The notes beneath the pieces were generated by a model that was not told where the DNA came from, did not search any database, and saw only the letters and a program-made list of their open reading frames with translations. From the NCBI RefSeq assembly GCF_021155765.1, contig NC_060107.1:13750501-13814500 (forward strand): a stretch of DNA of 64,000 nt, read 5' to 3'. Numbering within the stretch: the first letter of the stretch is position 1; every line of letters starts with the position of its first letter. Below, one piece after another: positions 11,856-32,000 of this stretch. The DNA is from Diprion similis (taxonomy: Eukaryota; Arthropoda; Insecta; Hymenoptera; Diprionidae). Made by a program: the position numbers and the translations under genes.

Positions 11856-14252
11856 TTTTCCGATAGGTAATTATCCGTACTTCTGTTATCACTAGTTCTT
11901 CTTCTTCTTCTTTTTTCTCTCTCTTTCCCTTAATTTCCCTACGTCGATCTTAATTTATCGGTTAATAGCAATAAAAATGTGAATAAAAAAAAATTGATAC
12001 ATATATACGGATGTATGTAAGTGCGTGTAGTTATATATAAACATAGAATCTCGGCTCGTTCGATCGTGAACGTTTTGTGCGAGAGGCAAAACGCCTAGGC
12101 CTTTGATAATCTCACGGCACCTGGAAAATCCAACGAAATCCAACGACGAGGACTCAACGCTGAGCTCGACTCGTCTGAGTCAGTGAGCAAAGGCGCCGCG
12201 CGACGTTCACTCCACGAATCGTTGGACACGACTGACTACTGACTGAAAATCAACTCAATTTGAAAAACTGTTCACCCCCCCGAGTACACCGACCTTCGTC
12301 CTTCGCCGACGCAGACGTGTCTGGCTTGCTTGGCTGCTGTGAGTTCTGCTGGTTCTGCTGCTATTCGCTCCGACGGCAGACCAGCCGTGCCGCCATCTCA
12401 CCGACGGAACCGCATTCTACCGAAAGCTTCCGAATACCCGACTCGCCAGAGCAGGGCATACCTTTCGTTGATCACTGAACCACTCTCGAGGCACAGGTAG
12501 GCGGTTTTTTTAAGGATGGATCGGGCGTACCGTCCGAATCAAAAGTTAGACAAAGCGTAAGAATCATAGCGGTGAGTGTTCTTACCGCCATTTTTCAATA
12601 TTTAGAGAACTTTTTGAATATGCTTCAATACGGAGTTTTGATATTTCTGACCGCATAACAGAGTTTCTAAAACCCAAGAGTAATTATTGCGATATATTGT
12701 ATGTTATTATTGTTAAAAGCAAATTGATAGAATAAAATCTTAAGTCGAATTGTTGGAATTCAAGATGGCGCATTCAATATGGCGAAAAAAAATTTTTTAT
12801 ATAAAAAATCAAGTTAATGATTTGAATTCACCGTTTTCAATTTTGATAATTATCCGTCCGGATCAAAAGTTAGACAAAGCGGAAGAATCATAGCGGTAAA
12901 TGGTCTTACCGACGTTTTTCAATATTTAGAGAACTTTTTGAATATACTTCAATACGGGGTTTTGATATTTCTGACCGCATAACAACGTTTCTAAAACCCA
13001 AGAGTAATTATTGCGATATATTGTATGTTATTATTGTTAAAAGCAAATTGATCGAATAGAATCTTAAGTCGAATTGTTGGAATTCAAGATGGCGCATTCA
13101 ATATGGCGAAAAATTTTTTTTTATATAAAAAATCATGTCAACGATTTGAATTCACCGTTTTCAATTTTGATAATTAGACTGCAAATTCGTCTTAAGCGAC
13201 CCAAGAAATCCCTGTGCTGAGATATTTTACCGAATTTTAGTCATTTTTGAAACTTTTGTCCTCTGTATTCGATCCGATATATTAAATTTCTAAAATCTGA
13301 TTTCAGATTCGTAATCTGCGACCCCAAAAATACTAGAGGAACCATATCGTTGTAAAAGTGGACCCAGAACAATAATGTGTAACTTAAAGGGTTAAGCATA
13401 GAGGATTGAAATAGTACATTATGTAACAAGGAAATAATAAATTTTTGTTCCTGTTTTACGTATAAGACTTTATTTACGATTCCACTCTAAATCCAGTCAC
13501 ACTACTGACTTAGAAAAACAAGAAGAGAAAATTTTTAAAAACGAATGCAGGAAGTGCTTGGATGTAGGTTGGCGGAAGTTAGAGCACAGGAGCAGTCCAG
13601 GGCCGCAAGGGGTGAAGTCCCCACCTCAAGAGTAGTTTTTAAAAATTAAATTAAATTTTAAAAATTCATGGAAGTGCAATAAAAATAATTATCTGATTAC
13701 GAAAATCTCAGATTGCGTTGAATTGCACCAGTATTGTGGTTATAAATTTGACTTATATTATATCCAATTTAGAGGAAGCCCTGGCCTGATAGGGGGTGCT
13801 TCCGGACACTTGAATTATGCAACAAATAGAGACAAAAATCTAAATAAAGCGACACATCTCAGCAAGTGCATAGTGCGTAGACTCAAGTTGAGACGTGTCA
13901 CTTTGTTTAAGTTTTAGTATCTATTGCCGCATACTTCAAGTGTCCAAGGCTATCCACACTTCCCCTACCTGTTAAAAGTGTTGCACGAATATACAATTGT
14001 AACATTTCACTGTGAATTTTCAATTGATACACGAAAATGACTTGAAAGACAAAATAGGTATGGATTCATATTTACTTTATTCATGTCAGATGATTTAATT
14101 TTTCAGTTCAATTGTGTAAACATAAATATCATAAATCATTGTTTCAAAGTAGCTGAATAGAATGCCACAGAAAATAATACAATTTAACAATAGTGAAAAA
14201 CACAAAATTAATGTTGGTTGTGAAATAAAAACCATCGGCGGAAATATTATTT
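11856..14252. other. dally 5' region and dally-Mcm7 interval
   Basis: The region just above the dally ATG (to about 12480) is GC-richer and likely contains its 5'UTR and promoter. The 324-bp tandem duplication follows. Around 13795-13950 there is a weak inverted pair (GGACACTTGAA and TTCAAGTGTCC). Mcm7 3'UTR probably occupies up to 200 bp below 14253. Confidence 0.4.
12530..13177. repeat. 324-bp tandem duplication
   Basis: Two head-to-tail copies (12530-12853 and 12854-13177) align over their whole length with few differences. Each contains AAGATGGCGCATTCAATATGG, whose AAGATGGCG core resembles a YY1 site. A related AAAATGGCGGCGCCAATATGG lies at 46129-46149, so the unit may derive from a dispersed repeat. 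Confidence 0.9.
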
Positions 14253-20820
<6,568 letters not shown>

Positions 20821-20939
20821 TTTTACTCTCGATTTGGCTTCACCGTTGACAAACAATTGACTGCTGAAATTAAATAGAGAAGAAACAACTGAACCTCACT
20901 GAACAGCACAACACACACAGCAAGGCGAAAACAACTGAC

Positions 20940-20970
20940 GCCGGCGAAGTTTTCCCGCCGTATTTACTGC
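20940..20970 (-). promoter_or_regulatory. E2F-type site in the Mcm7 promoter
   Basis: TTTTCCCGCC at 20950-20959 matches the E2F consensus TTTSSCGC on the opposite strand to Mcm7, about 130 bp upstream of its ATG. MCM genes are classic E2F/DP targets in animals. Binding itself is inference. Confidence 0.5.
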
Positions 20971-21472
20971 GCAATCGCAATAAGTTGGGCGTCACTGTCG
21001 CTGGCAGAGTTTAGGCGCGGATTTTGATTAGCGGCAACTTCGTGCTGAGTGAAGATATGCGTATAATAACATACTCAAGATTGAATAAGTGTGTAGAATA
21101 TGGTCATTAGAAGTGCTGCATAACTGAAAATATTTATAAATTTAAATCTACGCAAAACGGGCCATCAAACGAAAGTATTAGTCATTCTACCGACCGTTGG
21201 ATTTTTGGACATATTGCAAAGCACAAACTTCGTCGATTCACTTTTTTCAAAATAGCAGTCATATTACTTGCATGCTGTACCAGCTCTATAATTTCTTCAA
21301 TCATTTTGCGCTTCATTATATCTTTTACAATTAACATCTCATCTCATCAAGTCAATAACGTTTCTGAAACAAGAAAGTAAAATATGCGTTCGCGTGATAA
21401 ATTTTGGTACAAAAAAATATACTACGTGCAAGGCAAGTTTGTTATAACAAACATAATGAAATTATAACGTGA

Positions 21473-21498
21473 GTGTGTGTGTGTGTGTGTGTGTGTGT
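21473..21498. repeat. (GT)13 microsatellite
   Basis: Thirteen GT dinucleotides in intergenic DNA. Confidence 0.95.
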
Positions 21499-21896
21499 AC
21501 GGGTAGTTCTCATGAAATTCCGAAATTTAAGTTTATAGTCGTTAGTGCTGAGACACATGGATTTATTATCGATATAACATTTCTATTTACATGCAAGTTA
21601 TTGACACTAAGATTGTTAAAAACAAAAACCGAGATATGATGATAGAAAAAAAAAATTGATCAATTTGTTGCTCTAAAAGTCATTCCCTCACCTTGTCCCT
21701 TAGTCTGAGAACAATAATAAAAAAGTTATTCATTTCAAATACAACAATATTCTGAATGATTAAATATTACTAAAATATTCAGATATCACCATTAATTGGA
21801 TGTCAAAACTTTTATTGTACTACGACAAATACATAAAACGGATAATCAGTTTTAAATATATGTTCCGCAAAATAAAATCATTCCCTCACCGTGTTA

Positions 21897-22026
21897 GGCT
21901 GGGTTCACATAGACGCGGTAGCGCGGTTGAGCGGTAATTAATCAAAATGCATGATATCTAGTGAATTTACTAAATTTTAGGCATTTTGATTGATTACCGC
22001 TCAACCGCGCTTATGTGAACAGAGCC
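21897..22026. mobile_element. PIF/Harbinger-type palindromic MITE
   Basis: Long inverted arms beginning GGCTGGGTTCACATAG and ending with its near-complement, flanked by TTA on both sides (21894-21896, 22027-22029). TTA duplications and GGC..GTTCACA ends are typical of PIF/Harbinger. A second similar terminus (TGTGAACGCAGCC then TAA) ends at 22078. Confidence 0.8.
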
Positions 22027-24184
22027 TTACGAATATTCGATTTATGATCGCATCGAGTGAGATTTGTGAACGCAGCCTAAATTTTTTAAAACCTAACAAC
22101 ATTTAATATGTATGTGTGGCAGTTTTTTTTAACACTGAAAAAAATTTCTGCACAAAAGTATTTGTTTGAAATTATCTAAAAGTTACATTTTTCTTTATCA
22201 TTACCGTATTTTACACCGTACGTATATAGAGGTAAATCAGTATATATGCATACGTTTTAATTTCTTTTATTGTGTTTTAGGGAGTAAAATGCATACACAA
22301 AATGCTAAAGCAATTCGAGGGAATGTGCCAGTGTTTTCCGTAGCTTTTGTTCGAATTCCGACGATTGTATGAGGAAATGATTTATGCAATATTATATCTT
22401 AATAAATTGATATAAAATTTTTGTTTGGACTTTTTTATTATCTTTCTTTAGCTTATATAAGCATGGTTTTTAATTTTCAACAGAAATATAGCATAAAAAA
22501 TGGCAAGACAAAAAAAGTTTTCCTTCGTTTTTTTTACCTATTTTAAACCCTTTCTTCTATATGTTATGAACAAAAATATGGAAGACCATTACTTTCAAAT
22601 AGATCTTATTTAGTAAAACTTCAGATTTCCGCGATAAAAATTTTTTTGCCCAGTACAAAATATTTTGATAAAATCACAACTGAAATTTCGGAATTTGATG
22701 AGAAATACCCATATATATATATATATATATATTAGAGTATATCGCTGGATAAAATAAACGATTGTTTATTGTGAACGCTTTATTAATCGGGATACATACC
22801 CGCGAATATTAGCTACAGACTGTTCATATTAGCCCCGATTTTTAAAGATCCGGTCAAACTTGTAACTTCATGTTCTGTTCTTTTTACCAAACAATTATCT
22901 CATCGAAGAATACATTGTAAACATTAAGTTTTCAATTTTTAATGCAAAAAGAAAGAAAACAATTTCTTTGTGAAAAAATTCATCGATATAAATGATTTTA
23001 GGATGGGTGCAATGGGATGAGAATATCTAACGGTTTTAGATCTCAACTTATTCAACAGTCACGGACTTTTGTGAATAACTGGCTCATTCGAGTAATAATT
23101 ATTATCCTTAAACTGTCCTAATTGATTAATATCCTAATTCTGTCTCTTAAATTCACGAGGAATAATTGAGAAAAAATGGAAATAAGTTATATTCCTAATT
23201 ACACTAGACAATAGTTCTTAAGTTCAAAATACACATTTTAGACATGATATTTATAAAATCATTATCGACCCGTATTATATTGCATCGCACATTCAATTCC
23301 GATATCCCGGGTGCAGGACGTATCATAAAACGACTACTTTACGTATTTTATTACCTCAAAGGGATCCATCCATTCTTAGTGTAGATAATTTGAAACCACT
23401 ATTAAATCATACGAAATGCATACTGGATTTTTAAAGGTAGATAGCCGGTATTCACGTGACAGAAGATTTGACTTTATTGTTTGTAATTGTGATCAAAATG
23501 AAGAAAATACTTAAATAACGAGTGGACATTCAACAGTCAACTACAAAAATACGTCCTTATGAATTCAGGCAATCTTTTTCCCCTAGAATAATAGAAAATT
23601 GGTTGAATTTTCAAATGCCAATAATGGATGTATCCCCTTAGCTTTGATCAATATTTTTTTTTTTCTTTTCTTTTTCTTTGACACAAATAAGATTGATATA
23701 CAATTGTAAATACAGTTCACCGTGTTCTTCAAGCTAATTATTATATAGACTAGTTATATGCTGACCTGCGTGAATTGATGAACACTGAATAAATAATTCA
23801 GTCGACTCTGGGTCTTCTGACCACAGGATGCGTTTCACTTCATGAATATACAATATTTTATATTTTCTGATATCTCGAGAACGTGCAACCAACTAGGCAG
23901 CAAATACTTTTTATAAACTTTCGCATCTAGTCCTATGTCTTTTCACGCTATACTGACATGGGAAAAAAGTGATTTTCTGTTCAGGATAATCACTTTTTTG
24001 CCAATTCTATTACAATCATCACATATGTTGATTCAGCAATGGTTAGCAATAGCCGCATAGTGAAATTCAAATAGCTTTCGACAACACTATCCCTGTGTTT
24101 AAAAAAAAATACGTTGATCATGTTCAATACATTATGTTCCATGCAAGGGTTGTTGAGCTGACTAATAATAAAATGACACGATCG

Positions 24185-24186
<2 letters not shown>

Positions 24187-24238
<52 letters not shown>
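24187..24238. repeat. (TA)n microsatellite
   Basis: About 26 TA units. The tyrosine/isoleucine-rich ORFs across it are artefacts. A shorter run lies at 22711-22732. Confidence 0.97.
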
Positions 24239-24244
<6 letters not shown>

Positions 24245-26033
24245 AATTGTTTACGCGTAAGACAAATAAAATTCAGCTGATTCAGCTCAATATACTAGGA
24301 CATGTTTGAAACCGAAAACGTGATATTATAATGAAACAATTACGCTGTTTTTCACTCAAAACATTGTGAAAATAACCATGGAATGTGCTTTTTTAATGTG
24401 TGCAGGTATACGTATGTATATACGATAATCTAACAAATTTTTTTAGTCGTTTCTAAGACGTAATTGTACAACCATATTCACTAACACTATATACACACGG
24501 ATGCTTATACACCGTTGATTACCACATTGGATGAAACCGTAATCAACTGTTAGGTATATGTATATATAAATATCTATTAACAAGCTCAGGTATGGACAAG
24601 CTAGATCAACAATAATAATTACTATGCACAGGATACCTGCGTATTGCATTATATTTCTATACGGATGCGGTTTTTCTATAAATATTGTTGATAAGCAATT
24701 ATACATGTACTGTATCACCTTGAAATTGGTGAAATGCCCGTATAGGTAAGCAGGTTGCCTGCACAAGTGTATGGCTGGTTAGTATTATAATCATTTATTA
24801 TATTTAATATAACAAATGTTCTAATGTGTATCGGCCACATGAGCATTCCTTAATTGTACACGTAAATGTTTATACACCCTACAGCCTATCACACATACAT
24901 TCAATTTGTCTAGTCAGCATCTATAATCACAACAACTTTAAGTACTCGGCTATATCACCGAGGATTAAAAGTGATCAGTATATTTTTTCCAGTCGACTGT
25001 TTGCAGCCACTCTCCAGTGTAGAGGTTTGTGACTTATTTTTAAATAATATCTCAAAAAAATTTGTAGTTCATTGTCTAATATTATATGCATCTTAAAGTC
25101 TTTCTTGTTTTGCTGCAGTATTTAAGTTGAGTCATCGAAACTTCTTTTATCTTGTACGTCAAATTATATACATTCACATTTATTTATAAAATACTTAAGA
25201 GTTAGAAAGAGATTGTTTCTCAATGTTTGCACTCTAAGTTTGAAGAACAGCGATTCTCTCTCTAGTGAGCATGATTTGATTATCTCATGGGTTGTACAAT
25301 TGTATTTATTTATACAAGTTGACTTTTACAATTCGACACGCACTTATCTGTGCTCCTCTCTGAACAGTAAAAACAGCAATCGGTCTATCAAATGTTCTGG
25401 TCGAGTTTCTAGCTCTTCTTCACGGTAATGAATAATTAATTGAAATACAGTTTCTGAACTCACAATGAATTATTTTTACATAGAATTCATACACCTCAAA
25501 AAATATATATTTGCAATTGTCGGCAGTGGGCTAGGTTTTATCAATGTTGTGTAGACTTCCGATGTGTATACAAATCTATGTGTATACTGGATACATGAAT
25601 GAGTGTACATATTTGCGAGATTACTATATCAGTGAATATTCTGTCAGGTTGGCAATTTTCTTATTCCTTACCCTTTCAATTTTCTTCGCATCTACTTCGT
25701 TTATTCATATAATAATAACACCGTTTTATAATTATATCACATCATTTGGAAACAATGATCCCCGCCCCCCCCCCACCCTCCCTTTCCGCGCACCCTATAA
25801 GGAAAATATCAGAACTGCATTATCGAGAATCTCATTGAAATTCCAGTGCAGCAGCACTCTCCTGAAAACTTTTCAACTCGGCAGGTGCGGTATAACAAAT
25901 TCAAAGCATGTCTGTAATGCAGAACGAAAAAAATTACTGTGCATCGTCGCGTTCTTCAGTCTATAAGCTCGAATGTCAATGGAGACTAAAAATTGAAACA
26001 TCGCACTAGCCACAAAATTATTACATGTTTCAG

Positions 26034-29000
26034 TTAAGATCCTGTAGCATCCTTGCGAGCGGTGAACGACACAATGGAACGGATACCTTTTACTGATGTC
26101 TGAAACAGAAGGTGAAAGTAACACTAATGAACTACATGGGCAGTTAGTCATGAATATAAACAATGAAATCTTACTTTTTTCTTGGAACCGTTGAGAAAAT
26201 CTTTGTACATTTCTGAGCGTAGATATCTCGAATAACTATCGCTTTTCATCAAGTGATATACGTGAGCCTGCGTACAAAATGTTACAGTGAGTGTTAATAT
26301 TTTTCGTCGGCCAATAAAAATATCATGAGAACAAAAATGTCAAGTTAAATATAAACAGTTTATTGATAGTAACTTGATAAGTTAAATGTGACAGATGATC
26401 ATGATTTGGATTGTAATAAATTTAAAGTAGTATTTAAACTTGAATCAGATTAGACACAATTTTCAATAATCTTCTCTGAATTCTGCCATAGAAACAATAA
26501 GATGTACTAGTATGTGTGAAAATAGTTACAGCAGCGATGTCGAAACTCCATCTGTCCGACTGTTCCAAGTTCTTCTTAGTAGACTCGTACGATCTTGAAT
26601 CAACGTTAATCGGACAGCTGGCATCAATACCTAAATATTCATCCCATATTTCTTGAACTCTAGCTTGAACGTCACGCTGAGGTAAGGTTTTCAATTCCTG
26701 TGCAGCTTCCCAAAATCTATAAAGGGAATCGGTAATAAATATGCCACCAATAACATGCTATCGCAGGTATCATATTCGGTGACAGTTCACTTTAATGAAT
26801 ATTGATATATTACTCGTATCAATCATACTTCAAATTTTCTCCACTAAATTCCTTATCCAAAAAACGCACGAACTGTTCTCTGCCAATTGGATCTTGAAGT
26901 AATTCTTGTAGACTAAAAGCCCATCGTTTTACCCGCCTAGCAGATATTTCTTTTCTGTAATGTAGAAGGTAATGTAAAAAATGACTGAACACTACGGCAT
27001 AAAAAATAGATAAACCAACAAATTCAGAGAGAAGACATCTCCGTAATTGTTCTAATAGCTATGAAAACTTACGCTATTTTTTCCTGTTCCCACATTTCTG
27101 GATTATCCGAAACCCATGGATTGGTGAACTCTGGTTGGGTGAAGAATGGATCATACTCCACATATTGCTCAAAATAATTGATCAATCTGTAAAATCATAC
27201 AGTAGTGTTATAGGTATACTGTTCCGGAAAGATTATCCACATTTGATATTATTTGCAGAATGGGCCCGGCCTTTTCCATTACAAGAGTAAAAAGTTAATA
27301 GCGGTAAATTTCTCTTAAATATACGAGAAAATATAACACCATAATTATAGAGTAGTGGGACATACTAGAATGATTTGAAAATTGACTGTTCAATAAATTT
27401 CTAACTGCTACCGGCCAACACCTTAGCTTTTCTGAATACAAAGCAGCTCTAATGACAATAGAAAATGTATTTAGCTGGTCTTTGATTGTTTTGATAGCAA
27501 TTACGTACATAACAGCGTTATTTCTAGAGATTTTCGGGCCTCGCGACGCTTAAGAGGCTGCTATAATTAGTCTTTACCGACCGAGTAAAACGTCAGCTGT
27601 TCCGATTGTTACCGACATCCACGCATCACTGACTTAAAAATGCCGCATACACCGCGATTCTACACGTAATATCGAATGAGAATAATTAAAAACTTTTTTA
27701 TCGTAAGCAATAATAGCCTCATAAAAATTAATGGCTGCAATTAGTGGCAATTCAGTTATAGGCACATATTTTGTGATATTATTTTTTCGTAAAACAAATA
27801 TTTGTTTGAACGTTTGTGTTCGGCATTACATATAAAGTTGCGCTAAGTACAATTTCTTTATATCGACGATACATAGGCTGTGGTAATAAACAAAGTAAGT
27901 GTCATTATACTCGATCAGTAAAGACTGACTATAGCATCCTTCTGAGAGTCAACCAAAGCAGTTTCTTTTTGCAATATATATATACACGCGTGCAAAGAAT
28001 CTTCGCGGGTTGAATTCATGAAAAATGAGAGGTATCTATCCAATATTTGATAGAAAAATGTATTCCTTCAGTATACGAATCTCAATCCAACAAAAATTTG
28101 ATCGTATTGAAGTTAGTAACGTTATCGTTACGATGCATGCTTAGGAAAAACCGTCATTTTGCGTTTTTGGAATCATTTGAAATTCAGTAAACTGTTATAA
28201 AGTAAAGTATACTCATATTTTTAATTCTTAGTTCCTTCAAAGTCATTATAAAAATATGAGCGTAGTGATTTTTCACTCGATGTTTCATTATGATAACGTT
28301 ACTAACTTCAACCTCGTAAAATTTGTCAGCGTGCTCTTTATCTCTATACTCGTATTGGCCATTCTCTTCACTATATTAAAGGATTCTGATAAATTAGGAT
28401 TTTTCAATTTTGCAGCTGGTAGAAATCGATTGTAAAAGTTCCTCAAGTACGTCAGAAATATTTTGACACCACTTACGCTTCGGCGACTTTTGAGACTTTA
28501 ATATTTCGACGATCTAATCTCTGCTTCAACATCGTGATCTCATTCTGCAACGTATCCGTTGGAGAGCTGACATCAGAGTCTGTGTGACTTGGCGATATTC
28601 TTCCTCCGCCAACACCTAGCTGCAGATGCTTGCTGGGTTTTGCTGCGGGTTTATTACTGCGGCATGCCTTTTTAATATCAGATTCTGTGGTATTTACACA
28701 TCCAGGCTGAAATTCGAACAATGAATATTTATCACATGTGATTAAAGACTTTTTTCAACTCTGCAATACCGACGGATCTTACCATAGGCCTGTGAACATC
28801 CCAAAACGCTCGCTCTTGACTGTCCAAAACCTTGCGTTCAAGTTTGTCTCGTTTCTTGTCAACCTTACTCTGGGCTTCTGCTTGCATGAATATGAATTCC
28901 CACTTCCTGGAAAATATTTTTTGCAACCTGGCCAAATTCTCCGCTTCGTAATCAGCCAATTCTAATCTTGTTTTGTTCTGCATTGTTCGTTTACACAGAT

Positions 29001-32000
29001 AAACGGCTGGAAAAATATAAACACTCATTATGTAGAAAAGGACTCGACTGTAGAAAGTCTCGTTAAAATATAAAAAGACTAGGGGTATTTCACTGAAGCG
29101 TTTGAGGTGTCAATATCATTCGAAATCTTTTCGTAATCCCTGGAATCATTTTGCAACCTTCGAAATCATACTGAAATCTGCAATATTAAAATAAAATTCT
29201 ACACTAAGCGTAAGCGTCAAGGCAATCATTGGTAGAGATGAGAAATCATTTTGGATCAAGGGAATTTTGTAATCCTAAGAAATCATATGAAATCTTAGAA
29301 ATCATGAGAAATCACGTAATCAAAGTGAACTTTATTTGTCAACTAATTCCTCGTAATCACTCTATAAAATGTAAGTAATCACTAGATACGTAATCATGGT
29401 GTCAATTTTTGCTCTGATGAAACACTCCTTGATTAAATATGTACTAAAAATTGCTTATAAAAAAGATCTATAACCGTTATTCATTATCAAGTTAATCTTA
29501 CAAATAAAATACATGTCCAACTGGTTGGTGATTACCGTAATCAGTGTTCTCCGGTTCCCAACAATTTGATGGCCAAAAGTAGGGGGTTTGAAACCTATAG
29601 AAGGTGTTGTCATTCTTTACGGTAAGGCAGTGGTCGTCGATTGGAAAGAAATAGCCATGCGCTGCCATCAGGTGTGCGACGTGAAGTGCTTCTGAAATTT
29701 GGACATCAGATTTTTATCCTTTGTAGACAACTTTTGAAATACATGTACAATATGTTTCTGAATAAATGAATCAGGAAGTCATTACTACGAGGTTGAACTT
29801 CGTTATGTTAATGTATTAAAGACAGTTTTCAAAAACCTTGCTATTCCGCTGCTCTAAAATTCCAATAAGATCGTAAATCACGGCGTACTTGAAGCAAAGA
29901 ATTCTTATTTTATAACTATGATCTATGTAAATTGATTCTACAGTTGCAAAATAGTGATTTCCTGTTACCGTCACAACTTCCAATTCGTGAATTACTGGAG
30001 TACTGGAGTACTAGACTCCAATAGTATTAATTCAAACATTACTGGAGTGGTATTGAAAAAAATGAGATAGTCTTGATACCAAATTCTAAAGAATATTTTA
30101 TTCTATTGATGCATTTGTTTATTATCTTCATACCAGAGAAGCATTACCAGATTAATCATCTTTGGCGATTAAGGGGGGTACAGCTTGGACGGTATAAAAT
30201 CATGCTTATTTAAAAAAAAATTTTTTTATTTTCAAAGAAAATGAAGACAGTGAAAAAATTCAGAAAAACTTCTGAAATCTTTTTGAAACTATGAATGATA
30301 AATCTCTAAAACTCAAATTCCTCAAAGTATTTTCATTTTCTTTAAAAACTTTCAAAAGTAGGTATGATTTTAAACCGTCAAAGCTGTACCCCCCCTAAGA
30401 ATAATTCAAAATTGCGTGAGTCTTGTGAAGATAATGATTAAATTCGGCGTATCAATTGCCTTTACCTTGATCCTCGATCTCCATATTCTTCATCATCCAA
30501 GCAATGAGGTCACTTCCTGAAAAATTTTGCATATTTCACAATAGAGTTGTAGCGATCAGCATCATGTAGGTAATTTTTTAACCCTTCAAAGAAGGTTCGA
30601 CTGAAAGAAAACATTGAGAAAATAGTTTAACCGATTCAACAAGAATTAGAAAAACATCAGGGATAGTCATTTGTACAGGAAAATCGATCGCTTGCGAGAT
30701 AACTCCAAGAAACGTACTTTTCAATATGAGATTCATTTGGAATTGAATGAAATTGTTTTGTTAATGATTTTCTTATTATTTCTTGTAACTGATAATATCG
30801 ATTATTTTTCTTCTTTTTCTATTAGAAAAAACAGCATTGGGATTGATTGAGTAATTATTTCTTCCACTCATAAGATGGAGATAAAATGCAGATGTGTAAG
30901 TTTATTTTAAAAATATCAGATCCTGGCTGTGGTTCTCGCCTCGGTAGTTATATGCTCTTGACGGACGACTCATATGGCCTCAAGTTGAACAGGCCTACTA
31001 CTACTCACCAGTAAAAACAGATGGAATTTTCGTCATGAAAGTTTTGACAGTTTTTACAGGCACTCCCGTCACTTCATCCAGCATCTTCTCAACAATTGAC
31101 TCCATCTGGAATTAACGAATACAGACCATTGCGTTGTATGTTGTTTAAAAATTGTGGCTATCTTTGCGATAACGTCAAATTTCTTTGTAAGTGAATGTGG
31201 TAACTTAGAAATGAGAAGGTGAATAAAAAAATAAAATAAAAAAAAAATGAACCAGTTTTAAGGAAGTTGACCAAAAATCGATAATTTCCAATAATTTTAT
31301 TACGAGATTGTCATGTGTTGAGTATTTACCAAATTATTATACAGGTACGCTATAAAAATCTCTTTAAAAAAATAGAAAAAATTGATAATACCGGAATGAT
31401 AAACGATGGCTTAAATGTCGATGCTTTACTTCACATACCGCATGGTTAAAGTCCTAGTAGATTCGTTCTATTTCACTCTAGCGTCATTTATTTTATTGAG
31501 AATATTATATCTTATAAAGTCACTGAAACAATTTATTATTTTCAATACTCAATCAGATATCCCTATTTGTTAATCACATTTAATATCGGCACAATGTGCG
31601 AAATTAAATCTACAACCATATCATCGTTGTTCGAATTCGTAGGAGATATAATTCTGGACAAAAAGAGCTATCGTATAGCGACCTAGAATGGACTTCTGAA
31701 TTTACACTGGATTTGAAGCCATTTTGAATCATTTTGAAATGAGCATCGATATTTATACGTTGGAGTCTCATTTTGTTATTAATGATAGTATTCTTAGTGT
31801 TTCGAGATTTTTTTCTGTATCACAGGAACTTTTCATTCAATGTTACTAACTCAGTTTCAGTGAAACTTCTCCAATCTTCGCTTTATTCCGGTTTTGTTTC
31901 AACCCTTTTTTTAATCTTGACTGTACGTCTCATACATCCTTAAATATCTGCAGTGTTCAATGTGCGATTCATCCGGCCATTTTGGTGGGCATCAAGTGTT

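Larger units (their letters stand above)
21060..26033. other. Intergenic between Mcm7 and RGS7
   Basis: AT-rich with microsatellites and the Harbinger palindrome at 21897. Short ORFs (up to 140 codons, 25544-25966) lack splice or family support. The part just below 26034 is probably RGS7 3'UTR. Confidence 0.5.

Noticed and set aside
25544..25966. 140-codon ORF downstream of RGS7
   Set aside because: Composition follows the surrounding AT-rich DNA and it crosses a poly-C tract; no family match.
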